Position numbers and translations under genes: made by a program. Of a stretch of DNA of 64,000 nucleotides, positions 10,001-21,120 are shown piece by piece. Below the pieces are notes generated by a model. It had not been told where the DNA came from, ran no database searches, and was given only the letters and a program-made list of their open reading frames with translations. The first letter of the stretch is position 1. Every line of letters starts with the position of its first letter. Source of the stretch: Apteryx mantelli (lineage: Eukaryota; Chordata; Aves; Apterygiformes; Apterygidae); NCBI RefSeq assembly GCF_036417845.1, contig NC_089981.1, positions 39,376,668 to 39,440,667 of the forward strand, read 5' to 3'.

Positions 10001-12990
10001 ATTAGCACATAGTTTATCTTAAAAAGTAAGCAGAACGATAGCAGAGGCTGCTTTTAAAGCTGTTTAACATTACTAAGCTAAAACCAGGAATCATAGGCTG
10101 AAAACTATGGCCTTCGTTATCTACAAGGTCAAACTAGATTATGCTAAAAATCTTTTCTAACATTAAAAGTCAACAAACCAGATACAGGCTTGGGGAAGGG
10201 AATTACAGAACTTGTAAGTAAACATCTCTCCCATAACTCCTCCAGGGCCATAAGATCAAATCTGCTCTCAGTAAAAAGCTCCATTTCCAGATACATAAAA
10301 GGGTTACCTACATACAAAGAGGGCAGAATGACTCACTAAATGTAATGGTAATGCATTTACATTTTACTGATGAATATTTTAGCTCATTTCCAGCTTTGAC
10401 TGATACAATCACTTTGATTCATTTCATGTACCAGTTTTCCTACCTAAATATCTTATTACTACTTTCTGATGTATTTTTACTTATATTAGGGATTTACTGT
10501 TGACAAGTTCTCCAAATCAAGCCGGGAAACAAAACTGAACAAATTTTCTTTACCCAGCATGAAGTCAACCAATAATGGTTTTTGCTTTTCTTCTGAGATA
10601 CACACAACAAAGTAAAGCACTGAATCTGCTGAAACTGCAATCTGAAAGCTGGAATACTTAATTCAATCCCTTCTCCTTGCAGTACATTTAAACAGAATTT
10701 TTTTTTTTTTTTAATCACCATTTTCCCTCCTTTGGAAGCCTATTTCCTGGGCAGAGCATTATCAGTCATCCAGCATAAGAGAAGCAGTGAGCATCAGTTA
10801 TCTATGGTTACTTCTCTGAAGTTTTCTCAGTGATAGATAATTTGTCTTTTCCCAGCAAGTTCAAACTCCTCACCTTCATTTTCATGGTTCCATGCTACCT
10901 CGTCACTGCTAGAAGCTCATCCTGCTCTTCCTCTTACATATTCTACTGTATCAATATTATTGCCATCCACTATGCACTCATTTCCTTTAATCTCTTCTTC
11001 ATTAAAAAGCAACAGGCAGGATACTCAAACCTTTCACAAATTGTGGGAGATGTAAGAGAAGGCCTGCTTAACTTCAGGAAACAATTTCTCCTAATGCTTG
11101 AAATACAACTCAGAACTTTTGGTTCTTCTCACAATAGGATGCTACCAAAAAGAAAAGTCCCACGTGCAGCTGTGCTTTCGTATCCCTCCTGCCACAGACA
11201 AACACAGCTAAAAAATAAAAATAAAAAAAAATCTAATCATGTATTCATCTGGGTAGTTTAGTTCCCTGAGTTGGACAACACAGGGCCCAGCACAAGGGCA
11301 ATGATGATACTCACACAACGGTGGACAGACTGGAAGGCAAGACACATTTCAGCAGTACCTCATATTTAGGCAGTCACAGAGCCCCCCAGCTTGAGCATGA
11401 ATAATCTACATGGCAGGTTACTGGCCCCTGTAACAAACACCTACTCAGATGACTTTCTAAACAGAGAAGGAGCCCACTGACTCCCACAGAACTACTCACA
11501 TGTGCCTAATCTGCCCTTCATCTGTTCAAAATCATTCTGATATAAAAATGGCTTGAACGAGCAATCATTTGAGTTCTCATTATGAAGCTATTGTATGCTA
11601 AAGTAAGGTATTGAAGCTGAGGTATGACTTTTCCCCTTCTTTTCTAGAAATAAGAACTATGAGAGGAAACACTGAGACAGAGCTGCTCTCCCCTTATTAC
11701 CAAGCATGGTAAGGGTAGTTCCCTTTCTGTCCTCTTCCACGAGACCACAATAGAAAAACAAATATTAACAGAGGTGTGTAAAAACTCAGATAAATGTTTT
11801 ATTATTTTAAGTCCATTTCCTGGAATAATTTTGTGTTTGAAACATGCAGGTTGAAAGAAAACCATTTTAATATATTTGTTTTCTCACCATATCTGCATGA
11901 GTTTGCTTCTATCCATAGATCTCCCTGTTTGATGGCTTGCCAAGAAGCTGATTCTTTTGATGAATTAAGTTAAACTTGTTCTCAAATGGTCTGTACGATC
12001 TCTATTACTTACAAGCTCCTGGACAAGAATTGCACAAATGTATGACACGCAGCAAAGAAGAACAAACACTGAAGCCATGTTAATCAGACTACAAGCAGTT
12101 TGTAAAATTAATATAAATGTACATTTATACAGCGATCGTGTCTCTTACAAACACCGTATTTTTTAATAATATTGATTACACTTTCCCTTAAAAATAATGC
12201 TTCCTTTGTAGCACATACTTTTTACAGTGCATCAGCGGAGAAAGAAAGTATCAGTGCAAAGGGCACAGTGAAACGCAGGTGCACCATGCTGCTCAGAGTT
12301 ACACATGTCAATCTGAGCAGCCGGACGAGGTTGGTTCAGACCGGCGTTTCTTCAGGCGAGAAGCTGCGCGGCCCTAAAAGCAGACGGGGACCCAGATGCG
12401 CCGGGGGGCGCAGTGTCCCCCCCGCCCTCCCCCTCCCCGGTTTCCACGCCCGCGGCAGGTACAGCTACCGCTTTGCCATTACGCTAGCATCAACGTGGCG
12501 TCCGCGAACGCACCAAAAGGCCCAGTTTTCAACTTTATAACTTACGGACGAGAAGGGTCAGTCGGCGCCGGTGCCTTTCTGCTAGCTGGGCCCTCCCGCC
12601 GCAGCAGGCCCGCCTTCCGCCGGGCCGCCCGCGCCACCGCCGGGCCACGCTCGCCGCGAGCGCGGTCCGCCCCGGCCTCGGCCCAGGTACGAGGCAGGGC
12701 ACAGAGGGGCCGCAGCGCCTTCCCCCGCCCCGAAGGGCCCCGCCGGGCCCGTCCCGCGAGCGGCCGCGGCCCTCCGGCCGCCCCCGCGCCGGGGCCTCAC
12801 GGCCGCGGGGCGCCCGGGCCCGGGCCCGGCCCCGTCTCGCCTCGCCTCGCTCCCCCCGGCGGCCCCACTCACCTGCGGGCCGGGCCGGGCCGGGCCGGGC
12901 CGCGGCGCAGGGGAGCCGGGCCCTACGCGGAGCGGCCGGAGCGCCGAGCCCTCCCCAGCGCGGCCCGCGCAGCGCCCCCAGCCATGGCGG
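919..12990 (-). CDS. giantin-like long coiled-coil golgin, 5' part of the gene (partial)
   Basis: Eight coding exons on the minus strand, each with AG and GT borders, join in one frame to about 350 residues: 8834-8891 (ATG at 8878), 7464-7607, 6232-6378, 4940-5062, 4146-4313, 3586-3771, 1916-2038 and 919-1032. A non-coding first exon ends at 12873 in a CpG island. The frame continues past the left edge. The protein is almost wholly charged heptad coiled coil after a short head, [14 protein letters not shown]. Several segments match giantin (GOLGB1) in order: [18 protein letters not shown] then [35 protein letters not shown], and [19 protein letters not shown]. Giantin is a Golgi-membrane tether anchored by a C-terminal membrane segment; that end is not visible here. 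Family membership is well supported by the ordered matches. Whether this is a paralogue or a relocated GOLGB1 is open. Another long golgin is the main alternative. Confidence 0.72.
1098..1755 (-). mobile_element. CR1 LINE fragment, 5'-truncated, in a golgin-like intron
   Basis: On the minus strand this encodes the C-terminal end of the CR1 ORF2 protein. Marks seen are [49 protein letters not shown] and [16 protein letters not shown]. The plus strand shows the usual 3' end in reverse (cagaatggttgaggttgaaa, catctagtccaacccccctg). A stop and frame shift near 1426-1439 break the frame, so it is inactive. It lies between exons 9 and 8 and opposes no exon. The upstream border near 1755 is set where the match fades into a CT-rich run. 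Confidence 0.93.
1916..2038 (-). CDS. giantin-like exon 8
   Basis: 41 codons, phase 0, donor gtatgt. [20 protein letters not shown] aligns with giantin's REKDARFETQVRLHEDELLQ segment, and exon 9 carries the segment that follows in giantin. Confidence 0.74.
3586..3771 (-). CDS. giantin-like exon 7
   Basis: 62 codons, phase 0, acceptor ttctgaag and donor gtaagt. Highly charged coiled coil; it includes [20 protein letters not shown]. The acceptor has a poor pyrimidine tract, so the 5' border is a little less sure than the others. Confidence 0.68.
4146..4313 (-). CDS. giantin-like exon 6
   Basis: 56 codons, phase 0, acceptor attttcag and donor gtatca. The first half is charged coiled coil ([20 protein letters not shown]). 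The second half contains a glycine-rich break, [18 protein letters not shown], that probably interrupts the coil. Confidence 0.7.
4940..5062 (-). CDS. giantin-like exon 5
   Basis: 41 codons, phase 0, acceptor cttgcag. Coiled coil with a basic patch ([20 protein letters not shown]). The donor, AAG then GTGGTG, is the weakest in this gene, but the next in-frame exon fits it. Confidence 0.68.
5976..6002. repeat. A27 homopolymer
   Basis: A run of 27 adenines inside a golgin-like intron. I see no SINE body upstream, so it is not clearly a retroposon tail. Confidence 0.9.
6232..6378 (-). CDS. giantin-like exon 4: KAK-rich coiled coil
   Basis: 49 codons, phase 0 to phase 0. The block [20 protein letters not shown] matches giantin's KLKLHAKAKLTSLN region and follows exon 3 in the same order as in giantin. 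The exon ends in an A8 run just before a gtaagt donor, so the 3' border is sensitive to sequencing error. Confidence 0.75.
7464..7607 (-). CDS. giantin-like exon 3: first coiled coil
   Basis: 48 codons, phase 0 to phase 0, acceptor ctgcag. Residues 16-63 include [20 protein letters not shown], which corresponds to the EQLVxxLKxxxRxKD block near the giantin N terminus. A second in-frame ATG (residue 25 of the model) could serve as an internal start. Confidence 0.75.
8834..8891 (-). CDS. giantin-like exon 2: start codon and 15-residue head
   Basis: The acceptor (ttttctcatag) is followed by 13 untranslated bases and ATG at 8878-8876. The head reads [15 protein letters not shown] and ends in phase 0 at a gtaagt donor. 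Giantin also has a short non-coiled head with a GDD motif before its first coiled coil. No upstream in-frame ATG lies in the exon. Confidence 0.7.
8892..12872. other. first intron of the giantin-like gene
   Basis: Four kilobases between the untranslated exon and the exon with the start codon. AT-rich, with no ORF that looks coding and no repeat that I recognise. Confidence 0.45.
12873..12990 (-). other. 5' UTR exon 1 of the giantin-like gene (right border approximate)
   Basis: A consensus donor, CAG then GTGAGT, lies on the minus strand at 12872-12867 inside the CpG island, and the next exon begins at 8891. The transcription start cannot be read; about 13.0 kb is a guess. A short upstream ORF of 20 codons (12923-12985) lies in this exon if transcription starts to its right. 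Confidence 0.5.
12876..12900. repeat. (CGGGC)5 pentamer repeat next to a splice donor
   Basis: Five perfect copies. On the minus strand they end two bases before the exon 1 / intron 1 border of the giantin-like gene, so they would be in its 5' UTR. Confidence 0.9.
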
Positions 12991-13429
12991 CGCCGTCGCC
13001 ACGCCCCGGCCGAGGCGCGCAGCCGCCGGCGCCCCCCGGCGGCGCGGAGGAGCGCGGCCCGCCGGGCCCCAACGGCCGCGGGGGAGCGCGGGCCCCGGGC
13101 CCCAACGGCCCCGGCCGGGCCGGCGCAGCGGGGCGCAGCCGCCGCCCGGCGTCCCGGGGGAGGGAGGCGCCGCTGGAGTCGAGGCCTCCCCGGGCGCCTC
13201 CCTCACACCGAGGCCGGGGAGAGGCCGCTTGTCCCAAAGTCGGACGCGGCTCACCCCGCTACGTGCCTGAGAGGATGAAACGGGGCAACAGTGCTGTCTG
13301 CCGGCACGTTTGTCTGGGAGCCGATGAGAACGGCCAAAAACCACTACAGGGCTTTCTGCAAGCCAGCTGAGCCCCGCGGGCAGTCTCCCGCGGCCTGCGT
13401 GCCCGCCGAGGGTGGCTTCGCGCCTCCCG

Positions 13430-14720
13430 CGTGCAGGTGACAACCCGCCATAAGAAACGCGGCCTGAACTCCCCCTTTTCCAGCAAACTGAACTCATGCT
13501 CCAGCATTGTTAAAAATGACGACAGCTCTTGTATGCAGACTACCTTACTGAGGATAGAGATGCCATTGCATTATGCTGCAGTATTAGGGGATTATTTGTA
13601 ATGTGACGTTACAGCAGTGACCTTATAGCAGTGTTTCTTTGTCTGGCCTTGGCCCCGCGGACATCAGCTCTACTGATGTTCTGCTGCAAAAATCTCTTTT
13701 TTCCAATGTTACATATTCAGAGGCTCCTTGATGTTGAAGTTGCTGCTTCTGTCTTCATGTTTATCCTCACAAAACTTCAACTCTGTTTTTGCTTATTTAT
13801 TATTTTTGTTTTCATAAATTATAATATGCACAATTTAATTTCAGTTTACTGTTAAGGTGTATATAGAACTTTGTTAGATTCAGGTGTAGGGAAAAAAGAA
13901 TAAGGAAACTAAGAAAACAAAGCAATGACTTTTGAAAAAGAAGAGAGTCTGAAAGAGTTTGAAAATTGTTTATAATACTTACCGATTCCATGGTGGTTTT
14001 TGGTTTCTGTGTAATTTCAGTAAGTGACTTCAATTAGTTTATGAGAACGTGAGGACAAAATGTAAGGCTGACCTTAAAGTCACTGACAGGTATTAACTCC
14101 TGCATTCAGACACTGAAATAGGATTGCTTTTTCATCTCTTCTATAAGCTAAGGAAAAACAGACTGTAATCGCCTTGCTTTATTTTACACTTTTCAAACAC
14201 AAATGCAGTGCAATCAGTTTCCCGTGAAGAATTCGGCTATCAAATTCCCTTGAGGAAAGACTACAGTTAGAACTGCCACTAGAGGGCGACTGAAATACGG
14301 TGTGTTAAAAACGATCCAAAGGAATTCTGTCGAGTGAAGGTGCTGCTTCCTGACAACTTGCAGTTACTTCCATCAACTTGCTCACTGGCAGCAGTACTTA
14401 GCAAACAAAACACAGCAGGCAGTATTGTACTGTCTTTCCTTTCTCAAGTGTAGCATCTCAGCAGATGGGCTGCAGTAGGAAAAATGTGAGGAAAAAAACC
14501 TTGACAATAAATTCAAAATTTTCTTTCATTCTCTGTATAACCTTATCACTTTGAAAATTCTTATATTATGAATCCCACACAGCCCTCCTATTGAAAATAC
14601 AAGCTCTGTGTCATTAAAGGCTTAAAAGAACATACCTCCTTTGGCCAAGATGAATCCTGCTACCTCTCTTTATCCTCCAAAGAAGTAAGAAGTGAGTCTT
14701 TCACACATGGCAGTCCTAGG
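13430..14720. other. intergenic, nothing recognised
   Basis: AT-rich DNA upstream of the golgin-like promoter. The short ORFs lack coding character. Confidence 0.4.
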
Positions 14721-14724
14721 ACAT

Positions 14725-15240
14725 ACTCCCAGCTTCAAAAGCTGTTGAGGCACAGCCCCACAGTGAGCCCAACCCTCATCCTAGTTCTCCAGGCTGAGCA
14801 GAAATCCAGTGAAATTCTGGCTTTGAAGTCTTTCACTTTCCAACCCTAACCATACCCTTACCCTACAGCAGAGCACAGTAGGCCCCACCTGCCTTGGTGG
14901 GGACATCCTGCACCCAGACCTCATTTTGCTGTGCGCACTGGGAAAGACTCCAGTGAAATTCCAGCTCTGAAAGCCATCACTTCCCTAAACATAACAACAC
15001 CCCACCCACCCACAACCTAAGTCTATCCTGCAGCAGACAAGACCCGATTCAAGCCCCAAAGGTGTGTTAAGCCACAGCCCCATGCTAAGCCCCATTTTAG
15101 CTCTCTGGGCTAGAGCAGGACACCACAGGGATGCAAGTTCTCTGAAAGGCCTCACTTCCCTGCCCTTACCTCTATTCCTCACCCTTAGCTTACACTGAAG
15201 CAGACAAAACTTCTTCCCAGCTCCACAGGTGTGTTGGGCT
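14725..15240. repeat. diverged tandem repeat, about three units of 144-175 bp
   Basis: The same blocks recur in order. The tccagtgaaattc block is at 14805 and 14949. The block around cacttcc is at 14834, 14978 and 15153. The block ggtgtgtt..gcc/gct..acag is at 15061 and 15229, with a weaker copy at 14741 (gctgttgaggcacagccc). Successive spacings are 144 and 175 bases. Units also share a ctacagcagagcaca / cctgcagcagacaag / actgaagcagacaaa block. Unit identity is moderate, so it is old. I do not recognise a family. Confidence 0.75.
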
Positions 15241-15399
15241 ACAGAGATCTGATCAGTAGTAGTAGCAAAGGTACAACTGATTGCAAACTGAATGCGAGTT
15301 GAAAATGTGATCTTGTAAAGCAAATAAAAGCATAAGAAGTGTCATCCAAAGAAAAACTGGCCCCTGAGAGGATCAATAAAGGTAACTACTCAGTGGAAG

Positions 15400-15790
15400 A
15401 GAAGCCTGGGCTGCACTGTGGTGCTTGATTCTGAGCACTGTACTTCAGGAAAAGTGTGGCCTAATTTGAGTCCAGCAAGTAGAAAGGAAGCATTAAAAGA
15501 CTAGATAACATAATGATCAAGGAAAGACTGAATGAACTGCTGGTGCTTTCCTAGCCTAAAGCATTCATGTGGGGGAGAAATGTGACTGCAAAAAGGAAGA
15601 AAATATCTTCTGTATATATGTGACTCTGATAGTAATAGGCTTTAATTTCAGCAAGAAAGATCAAGTTAGACATTAGGAAAAAGTGAAGCACTGTAATAGA
15701 CTGCCTATGGAGATAAGGATTTTCTTCAGTGAAGATCTTCAGTGTTAGCAAATGTATAACTGATCTTGTTTTCAGGGAAAGGAATAGATT
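15400..15790 (+). mobile_element. ancient CR1/L3-type LINE remnant
   Basis: The sequence follows the 3' part of an old CR1-type reverse-transcriptase ORF. The order of marks is gactagataacataatgatc, gaaagactgaatgaactgct, a block ending agacattaggaaaaag, and atagactgcctatggagata. Many indels and stops; no intact frame. Family assignment is by recall of the consensus pattern, not by alignment. Confidence 0.65.
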
Positions 15791-15799
15791 GAAAGTCCT

Positions 15800-18700
15800 T
15801 TTTCTCTAAGGGAAGAAAACAAAGAAAACCACTTACAGCTTTATATGGGATAGAACATATTCACAGGTACAAAAGCAAGCTGTATATTCTGTATCTGACA
15901 GCAGTCTTTGTACAGTTTTCATATTTTTCCTTCTGTGATAGATTAGGCAATAAACTTCTCTGTGTGCAAACTGTAGCTTTCTAGCGGTATCTTGCACACT
16001 ATGGCTCCTGGTGTGGCCCAGTTACAGCCCCAGCATTTCATAGATGAGCATCAGTTCATCCTACAGTACATGGAACAGAGCCTTAATTTACAGGAGACTA
16101 CAAAATTAAAATGACTGGAAACAGGAAGGAAAAAAAATCATACTTTAAAAGTGATTAGATTCAAGATGTGTTTGTCATTTTAATCACTTTAATCTTTTTC
16201 TGTACAACGTTGCATTCTGTCTTCATTCATTTCAGATACAAGCTACAATATATTATACAGTGTTGTGTCTGTTCTCATCCATGCCTTGACCTTCTAGATA
16301 ATATGATAGCTGATGACTGATGTCTGAAGTTCTCTGAAAGATACTGGAATCCCTGCAAATACTAATATGAGCATGAAATGAACTATAGCTCCGCAGTAAC
16401 TAAAGCTGCTCTGGTCAGGGTTAACTTGGAGTTGAGGTGTGACAACTTTCCCAGTATGACCAGCATCTGTGCAGTTCTGTTGTCCATCTTTCCAGTTCAC
16501 ATCTGGCATCTGATTATTAAACAATACCTATTTATATCACAGGAGTACCTGGCATTTCAGCTGAGGATTGCTGCACTACACACAGCAAGAGCATAGCCAC
16601 AGCTACCAGGCAAGAATTGTAGCAGTGCGCAGCTGGGAGCTCCCACTTCAGACTGAAGTTCTCAGCAATGTCATGACCACAGGCTTCCCGGCACAGAATG
16701 AAGTGCAAAGTGCTCTTGTGAATACAAGGCTTCATAGAGAATCCTATAAATGGTAACAATGGGACCGTGTTATGGCCTCCAGAACACTTGGGCTAGCTAG
16801 TGTTGCACTAATAGGAAATGCCTGAAGGCACTTCAGCATAACCCAAACAAAGCTTGCATCCTTAAAAAGCAGCTGAAATGGTTAAGCCAATAGCCTACTA
16901 CACTCACAAACTCGTCCCCCTAATGCATCCACTAGAGAACAAGGTGAACAGTTACGTTTGCACTGCTTCTGCCTTCAGTCAACATAGGCTTGCAGCAGTC
17001 TCCAGAACAAGTAACAGTGTCTAACTACAACCTCCACCTACTGAACCTGCAACCTTTCTGATTTTCACTACATCCTGCAGTATTCTCCATAGCTCTGCTT
17101 GTTCTCAGTACCTGCCAAAAAGTAGCATTCTGAATAGCTGTAAGAAAGGAGAAAACAGAAATGAACGTTTCATTATCATCTTTAGCCACTGAAGTGGTTG
17201 AAGGGGCTGTTTAAGTTGTATCAAGCACTAAACCAACGATATGCAGTGAGCCCATCCAATAACACTACCATAGATAGTTAGATTATAAATAACAAACAGT
17301 TGAGAAAATTATCATATACATCAACCCTACTGTTAGACAGAGAGAACAATCACTGACTTAGAACAGGGATCTATGTGAAAGTGAACACTCACAAGACTAT
17401 TCTAGGGTTTCCCAAGAATACGCTGCAAAGGCCTATGTTCACACAGGACAGCAAGGGCCTTAGAAGTACGGGAATAACATCAGGAGCTGCAAGGCTATAC
17501 ACACAAATGACCAATTACTTCTGCATGGTTTCATAACAGCCTATTAAAGTTGCCTCTAACTCAGAGCAAAGATAAAACTGTCTTTAAAGCATATGCAGGT
17601 CTAAAACAAAAACAACTACAGTAGTTGCACTGGCACTTCAGAACTGTGTATATGCAACTGATCACTGTGATACCCTGTACATTACTACTATGCATGCAGA
17701 TACTGTCTTATTATCATTCAGTGGAATTGTATTAGGTCTAAGGTTTTGCTGATTGTTCTGGTTACTCACTTTTGAGGACTGGCTGTCAAATCTGGACACA
17801 ACGCAGCACTAGTGGGAGAAAAGCAAATGTTCAGGCAACAATCACTGCTCAACAGCTCCTTCTGTAAAAACAGCTCACCACACAAATCACACAGGCTTAG
17901 AAGACCCAAATATAAACCAAAACATGAGACCTTAAATCACCTTCTACTTTGCTACATGTATTCTCTCTGCAGGGACTGCACAGAGTTTTTGTTGATGTTT
18001 ACAAAAGCAGTGGCCTCCTGGAGCATGAGCCACAAGCCACAACATTGCTCAAGATGCTTCTAGGAAACACAGAATGAATAAATAAGATAGCCCTGAACAC
18101 TTCTTTTTTTTAATCTAATCTACCAAACCCACAAATATGAAAAACAATTGTTCACAAACTGTTATCAAAGAGACAAAATACAGAGTTTGTTTTATGCTAT
18201 AAAAAGCAAGAAATCAGTATTTTTACATATACAGACCATCTGGCAATCAAACAGATTTAAGTACCAACCATCAAATGAAAGTCCAGGAGAGACATAGGTT
18301 ATATAGTAGCATAACATTAAGTCACTGTTTCTACTACCTGTTAGACTGAGAATGCCCATGAAAAGGCTCAAAGCCTGTGAAAGAAGAGGCCAGATTTCCA
18401 GTTGTCTGGCTTCACACATGTGAACTAAAATGCTTTTTATTTAGCTTTGCTATATGCTTAAAGCAAACTGTTTCTACTAAGATCACTGAACTTGGGGAGC
18501 ATCAAATATAACTATGTTCCCTCCTGAAACAGATACTAGAAATTAACTAAAAGTAGGCACTAAAAATTTTGGGAGGGAAACAAACAAATCTTCCACTAAA
18601 GAAAATCTCATTAAGGTGCCTCAATAGTTAGGAAAATAATGTGCAATAGTAGGAAGTTCAAGAAAGGACGGTTCTGAGAGCAGCAAGACAGTTAGAGGCT

Positions 18701-18830
18701 TTGAAATCCCAAGTTGGTCTGGCTCTAAAAAGGGAATCTGGCTTGCCTTGCTCCTGCTCCGATCACAGAACAAATATACTTCTATTGCTATCATGTTTAT
18801 ACAACCTATGCATAAAACTCTCAAATACCA
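15800..18830. other. intergenic, possibly distal CD59 3' UTR
   Basis: No gene or clear repeat seen. The minus-strand frame at 16532-16759 contains a hydrophobic run (CLVAVAMLLLCVV) but has no matching exon neighbours. An AATAAA signal on the minus strand at 18437-18442 could serve a long CD59 3' UTR. Confidence 0.35.
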
Positions 18831-18837
18831 GATTACA

Positions 18838-19040
18838 CAGCCTCTTTAGTGCCTAACTATCCTCACAGTAAAAAAGATTTTTCCATAATACAGAACCTAC
18901 ATACAGTTGCTGCAAATTTATTACCTCTGTGATTATAGAATTAACCTTTTAAATACCACCTTTTAAATATTAGAAAGTTTTTGACTTTCCTTCTACACAT
19001 TTCTGTTCTCCTTTGTAAAATGTCACACCTCTTTGACCTT
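18838..19040 (-). mobile_element. possible ancient CR1/L3 3' fragment
   Basis: The plus strand reads like a decayed reverse complement of an old CR1-type 3' region (ctatcctcacagtaaaaaag, ttgctgcaaatttattacct). Weak similarity only; no protein-coding support. Confidence 0.4.
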
Positions 19041-19479
19041 TTCTACACAGAAACTGCACCTTTAACATAATAAGCACATTACATTATATGCTTCTGCTGA
19101 TGTATGAACCAGGCACTCTTTGCTTACCCAAAAGACAGGAAATTAGTATCTTCAGAGAGACACAACTCCCAAGTAGAAGAGATCTAGAGACCATATATTC
19201 TACTGTTTCCCCTCATTTTCATACCATTATTAGTTCACCTAGAGCAAGGTCACTAATATTCATTGTTTCCAAGCATAACAGCTCTCCCTAAAGCAAATAA
19301 CCACTGGCTACATATAGCAGCCACATCCAGGTAAGAAGTGAGAGAAACCTGACCTTCACTTATGAGAGGCTTTAGATGGGAAATACAGATGCATCTCGCG
19401 TGGAAACAGCTAGAATGGCATTTAACTGTAAATATCATGCTATTAAATAACCACACTTTCTACATTTCTTTTTCATATT

Positions 19480-20926
19480 TTTATTAATCAAAGACATGAC
19501 AACTTTCATTTTGAGTGATCAGACAGATCCCAGGATGTTTTCGTACCGAAAATAAGCTTAACTAAGAGATATATTACAGAATGGATTTGAAGTAACACAG
19601 CCCTATACCCCCTGCCCTTGTCATGACTGTGTGAACTGGTGTCACGGACGGCAGGACAGCACAAGCGAAGCCGCTCAGAAGGGAAAAACGCCATTGGCAA
19701 CGCACCACTGCTCCTGCAGAGACAAGCAGGTACTTCATTCCAAGAGAGAAAAGGAGGATTTGTCTTTAGACCTGATTGAGAGGGTCCCTAAGTACTGAAG
19801 TATCAAAGGTCTCTCTCCATCTCTATGGGTCAGAACAATGTACAGAATATTTGACCTCTAAACCTCTTACACATACAAACTCAGCATTTTTCTTCATGCT
19901 ATATATATATATATGTAGATATATATGTAGATATATTGTGTTGGCACTTACAGAGTTGCATAAAAGTCAAAATATAAAGTTCTGCAAGTTTTTGTTTAAC
20001 ACACTTACGCAGAAGCTTTAAGGGCTAAGTTTACCTGTTTTGTTTTCAACAAAACCAAGAGCTATCCACATGGGAAAATAAACTAGATGTGCCATTTAAA
20101 TTCCTTAGCATTTTATAAACATTTTCAGTTATACCAAGAAATATTCAGTGCAAAGCACATGCTTAGCTTAAATCCTCGATACAGGAGGAAATATAAGCAA
20201 AACTGAAAACAAAAGGTTACAAAAGAAGCTAGTTTGGTGTTGTCCACATGCTCACAGAAATATAAAAAGAGGAAAAGTGTTCCTCGCTTATAGCATTACT
20301 TAGCTTTTGGTTTAAGAACTTTAGATGCTTTCTCCAAAAATAGCAGTACTTACGAGGTTCCGTTATTCATTTGTAAAAAGGGGGAAAAAAAAAAGTGATT
20401 CTCTGTTAGGAACAACGACTCTACATAACTTCAAACTAAATATTTCAGCACTTGCCATGAACAGTGCAACAAGTTTATACTTCAGGCCAACACTACCTGC
20501 ACTGAGGGCAAATCTACTGCCCAGCGTGCAACAAAGTATCATCAAAAAAAACCCCCAAAAAACCTCAACCAAAAATAATCACAATTTATGAAACAATATG
20601 AAATTGCATTTTTTCAGCACAAAACCTATAGTATTCCCTCCTCACTACATCTCCCACTCAAGTCTGCCCAGGTTCTCTACAAGGTAACACTATTTCAGAA
20701 CAACTTTATTTTCCCCATGCACATGGCATGCCAAAATACATCAATTCCCTGCATCTGATAACAACATACATCTCTTCCAGATGAATGTATACAGTAATTT
20801 AACAGAAAGAACCTTAAGAAACAGAATTTAACATTACAAGGTAGTATTTCAGTCTACAGTTAGGAACTGAAAATGTGAGAATGTGTATAATTTCAGCTTG
20901 AAAGTGCAGTATACAAATCAGGGTTG
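19480..20926 (-). other. CD59: CD59 3' UTR (left border inferred)
   Basis: Transcribed sequence expected after the CD59 stop at 20927. The first good AATAAA on the minus strand that I noticed is at 19480-19485, giving about 1.45 kb. A TA-rich microsatellite lies inside. Human CD59 has several polyadenylation sites and a long 3' UTR, so longer forms are likely. Confidence 0.45.
19901..19936. repeat. TA-rich microsatellite with GTAGA interruptions
   Basis: (AT)n interrupted twice by gtag, inside the inferred CD59 3' UTR. Confidence 0.85.
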
Positions 20927-21120
20927 TTAGAGAAGCATCCATATCACAGTAATTACAGAGGCAATACCGAAAGCTGCTTTGTTAACCCCAGTAATTGGGC
21001 TCTTGTTGCACAAGTCTCGTTGGCAGCAAAAGTAGTTGAAATTATCCAACTGAAAGAATACAGCAATATCATTCACATTGCACTGGGATGTCTTCCAGCA
21101 GGAGAAAGTTCTCAATTTAC
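20927..21120 (-). CDS. CD59: CD59 last coding exon
   Basis: Acceptor cttgtag; the exon begins with GT that completes Gly56. It encodes the second half of the Ly6 domain and the GPI signal. The stop is TAA at 20929-20927. Confidence 0.96.

Larger units (their letters stand above)
12540..13420. promoter_or_regulatory. CpG island, promoter of the giantin-like gene
   Basis: GC content and CpG density rise sharply against AT-rich flanks. The golgin-like first exon and donor lie inside. No TATA box is evident. Long open frames on both strands here (for example 12396-13370 plus) follow from the lack of AT-rich stop codons and are not supported as genes. The next gene to the right, CD59, is transcribed toward this island. 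Confidence 0.8.

Noticed and set aside
12396-13370. Plus-strand ORF of 324 codons in the golgin-like CpG island, with a good ATG context at 12983
   Set aside because: Pro/Ala/Arg/Gly-rich composition typical of GC-rich DNA, similar long frames on the opposite strand, no recognisable domain. The region is the golgin-like promoter.
16294-16759. Two minus-strand frames with hydrophobic runs (CLVAVAMLLLCVV, GAIVHFMLILVFAG) that could suggest a small secreted or Ly6-type gene near CD59
   Set aside because: No Ly6 cysteine pattern, no convincing splice partners, and open frames on the opposite strand over the same bases.
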